Shown piece by piece: positions 19,804 to 21,837 of a stretch of DNA of 21,837 nucleotides. The position numbers were made by a program, and so were the translations under genes. The stretch comes from a virus: the IMG/VR virus record IMGVR_UViG_3300021960_000596, positions 1 to 21,837 of that record; one strand, written 5' to 3'. Each line of letters begins with the position of its first letter. Position 1 is the first letter of the stretch. The notes below the pieces were generated by a model. It saw only the letters and a list, made by a program, of their open reading frames with translations, did not search any database and was not told the origin of the DNA.

Positions 19804-21837
19804 TAGCGCCTCCCGTCTTGACGAAGATCCATACGAGGTGTGCCAAGCTTCCAGCGGACACCAGACCCATCAGAATCAACACGGAACGCAAAAGACCTAC
19901 CACGAACGCGGATGTTTAGGTTTTCTGTAAACTGCTCAACAGGAGCCGTTGTTGTTCTCGTTGATGTCTTTGTGTCCGTTTGCAAGTAATTACCTCCGGG
20001 GTAGTTCCGTGTTTTAACCGTAAAGTCTACCGCTGGGTTGATTGCTGTTGACCCTTCGAACTTAACGTCAGGTATAAGCCTGCTAAGAAACGTAAACCGC
20101 TCACCATCACCAACGTCAATTTGGCTAGACTCGATGTAAGACTGCATCGCAACCCCGTCATCGTCCTGACCAATCTCGTGGTTATATAGGTAATTACCCC
20201 CAGCAGCTATGGGGTACTGCCGAATACCACGGTCAAGCCATGCGCTTCTGCTTAATGTGCCATAATACCACAGTTTTTCTAAGTAGTTGTAGATTACATA
20301 TCTATCATTCTCATCCGAGTTTAATGACGGGTAGAACCAGATCACCTCACCCCACTGTGAGTTAACTCCAGACACAACTTTTTCTGATTGCTCTTTGTTA
20401 AAGTCCGTAAACACATGATCTCTAACTGTGCAGGGCAACTGAGTTGTTTGACCGGCATAGACGTAGAAGTTATCAATGCCCATCCAGAATACAAAGTCTT
20501 CTGTAGCTACGGCTGCGTTTGGCCCAATAATCGTAATGTTAGAAGCAAGCTGCTGCAAGCCAAAAGTAAATGGCGGCCCAATAAAGCGCAGAGAATGAAG
20601 CGACTTGTCTGTCCAAACAAGAACCTCACGTTTGGTTTCTACAGCCTGAACAAACTTAGACCCAGAGCCGAGGCGCAAGTCCCCCGCTGTGTTAGTCGCG
20701 GTAGCCGTCCAATCAGTAATAGATTCTTGGTCCGAGAACCGAATAAGAAGGTTGTCTTGGTCTGTACTTCCCTGTGGGTTGCAGCCAAATGCAATTACAT
20801 GCCGGTCAAGGTCTGACACCAAAACCTGCTTTGCTATAGTGGGTGCATCTAATGCCCCCACTAATGTGGTAATGTTCACGGCCTTTGAAGCTAGGCTGTT
20901 TGTTTTGTCCCAGTAATAAATGCCGCCATCACGCGGATTAATAATTAAGTCTTCTCCGAAGTTATCGTGAGACCACAGGCGCAGTTCTGATACTGGCAAA
21001 ATGCCACCCGCTGCCGCAGTTCCCCATCCTGTAAAGTCTAGTGTGGGATCAGAATTTCCTATGGCAAGAAACACGGTTGATGCGTTAGGGTGACTGGTAG
21101 CAGATGTCCCGTTTACACCCCTTGTTAGGCCAGTTAGATCATTTCCAGCTTTTCCAGAATAGGTGATTAACTCTCGGTCAATAAGGATTGTGCCTGTTGA
21201 TGGGAACGGGCTTGCATTCAACACTGTAAGTGTTGTGTCAACTGCGCTAAATGTACCGCCTTCGTTGATAATTGTCTGGAGGCCACCAAGTGTACGACCA
21301 CCAAACAAACCAGCGCCCCAGCCGGTGCCGCCAACAGTTGTGTTTAGACCTGTGTTAATTTGATAGCTGCCTACAACACTAGAACCGCCGTTACCTGTAT
21401 CAGAAGAATTTGCTGGAATAATAACCGTTATCGTGTACGAATTGCTGTCGATAACAGTGTCAATTTGATATTCATCGTTAAGAATAACCGCAGATACAGA
21501 TCCGCCGAGGCTAACGGATCCACTAAAAGTAACAAAGTCCCCCGCAACTGCGCCATGAGCTACATCTGTTACTGTAACTGTGGTGGAGCCGTTAGTTGCA
21601 CCAAAAGTTACGTCCCCCGCTGCTGTGGTTTGACGAATAGGTGTAACGTCAAAATACGCACCGCCCTCTTCTATATAGTATTTAACGGTTGTCCCAACAC
21701 CCATAAAGTCGGAGCCGTCAAGACCAACCCAGTTGTGAAGACGCCGAGCCGTACCCTGAAAGGTATTGGCACTGTATTTTTGCCAGCCGCCAATCTTCTC
21801 AGGGAACCCAAGATGGAACCTAATCTTGTCGCCATCC
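19803..21837 (-). CDS. P22 gp10-like DNA-stabilisation/head-completion protein, 5' end missing
   Basis: At least 677 residues. The frame stays open to the window edge, so the ATG at 21704 is internal: the 44 codons before it read as good protein (FPEKIGGWQKYSANTFQG, then TARRLHNWVGLDGSDFMGVG). That start, with GVGTTVKYYIEEGGAYFDVT and later LWSHDNFGEDLIINPRDGGI, resembles phage stabilisation proteins of the P22 gp10 type, which plug the portal after packaging and connect to the tail. Counting from Met 21704, two beta inserts are visible: 34-96 (VTVTDVAHGAVAGDFVTFSG) and 155-213 (GTILIDRELITYSG, then LTGLTRGVNGTSATSH). The C-terminal half is strand-rich, fitting a beta-propeller. The family call is by memory of the pattern. 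Confidence 0.75.
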   Translation of the reverse strand, partial: DGDKIRFHLGFPEKIGGWQKYSANTFQGTARRLHNWVGLDGSDFMGVGTTVKYYIEEGGAYFDVTPIRQTTAAGDVTFGATNGSTTVTVTDVAHGAVAGDFVTFSGSVSLGGSVSAVILNDEYQIDTVIDSNSYTITVIIPANSSDTGNGGSSVVGSYQINTGLNTTVGGTGWGAGLFGGRTLGGLQTIINEGGTFSAVDTTLTVLNASPFPSTGTILIDRELITYSGKAGNDLTGLTRGVNGTSATSHPNASTVFLAIGNSDPTLDFTGWGTAAAGGILPVSELRLWSHDNFGEDLIINPRDGGIYYWDKTNSLASKAVNITTLVGALDAPTIAKQVLVSDLDRHVIAFGCNPQGSTDQDNLLIRFSDQESITDWTATATNTAGDLRLGSGSKFVQAVETKREVLVWTDKSLHSLRFIGPPFTFGLQQLASNITIIGPNAAVATEDFVFWMGIDNFYVYAGQTTQLPCTVRDHVFTDFNKEQSEKVVSGVNSQWGEVIWFYPSLNSDENDRYVIYNYLEKLWYYGTLSRSAWLDRGIRQYPIAAGGNYLYNHEIGQDDDGVAMQSYIESSQIDVGDGERFTFLSRLIPDVKFEGSTAINPAVDFTVKTRNYPGGNYLQTDTKTSTRTTTAPVEQFTENLNIRVRGRSFAFRVDSDGSGVRWKLGTPRMDLRQDGRR

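Overview
The window is a continuous piece of a double-stranded DNA tailed phage genome, most likely a short-tailed (podovirus-like) phage of a marine Gram-negative bacterium. The basis is a compact early and replication module, a virion module with ejection-type proteins rich in glycine, alanine and glutamine, and several small proteins of types that recur in marine phage genomes. No host gene, tRNA, rRNA, CRISPR array, insertion sequence, integrase or terminase is visible. The host cannot be named from sequence alone, and the marine assignment rests on remembered protein families, not a search.

Left part (about 1-10,700), almost all rightward. Four small early genes (zinc ribbon, helical, two unknowns) lead into an SNF2-type helicase. 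A single leftward PD-(D/E)XK nuclease-like gene then overlaps the helicase 3' end, and a 47-residue ribbon-helix-helix regulator faces away from it. The replication block follows: a coiled-coil unknown, a probable ssDNA-binding protein with an acidic tail ending in VPF, a hairpin with a T-run, an archaeo-eukaryotic-type primase, a UvrD/Rep-family helicase, a DUF6378-like protein, a family A DNA polymerase, a second PD-(D/E)XK nuclease, a 53-residue zinc ribbon and a small secreted or membrane-anchored protein. Most junctions overlap by one to a few bases, so the block is probably translationally coupled.

Right part (about 10,750-21,837), all leftward. In order of transcription: a P22 gp10-like head-completion/DNA-stabilisation protein (5' end outside the window), a 76-residue virion-associated protein, a 302-residue protein with a glycine zipper and a GPGTGTSDS-type tail, a 387-residue protein built partly of glycine heptads, a 723-residue helical protein, a 1374-residue giant, and a T4-type lysozyme. 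The four from 302 to 1374 residues are best read as internal virion or ejection proteins by size, composition and position. The two modules converge on a long hairpin at about 10,665-10,742 with T-runs on both strands, a convincing bidirectional terminator.

Points of most interest are the replisome made without DnaG or DnaB in this window, the shared VPF end of the ssDNA-binding protein and primase, a leucine at the polymerase O-helix position equivalent to Phe762 of E. coli Pol I, the nuclease/regulator pair set against the flow of transcription, the giant protein with ISLxP repeats at both ends, and the seven-residue glycine repeats in the 387-residue protein.
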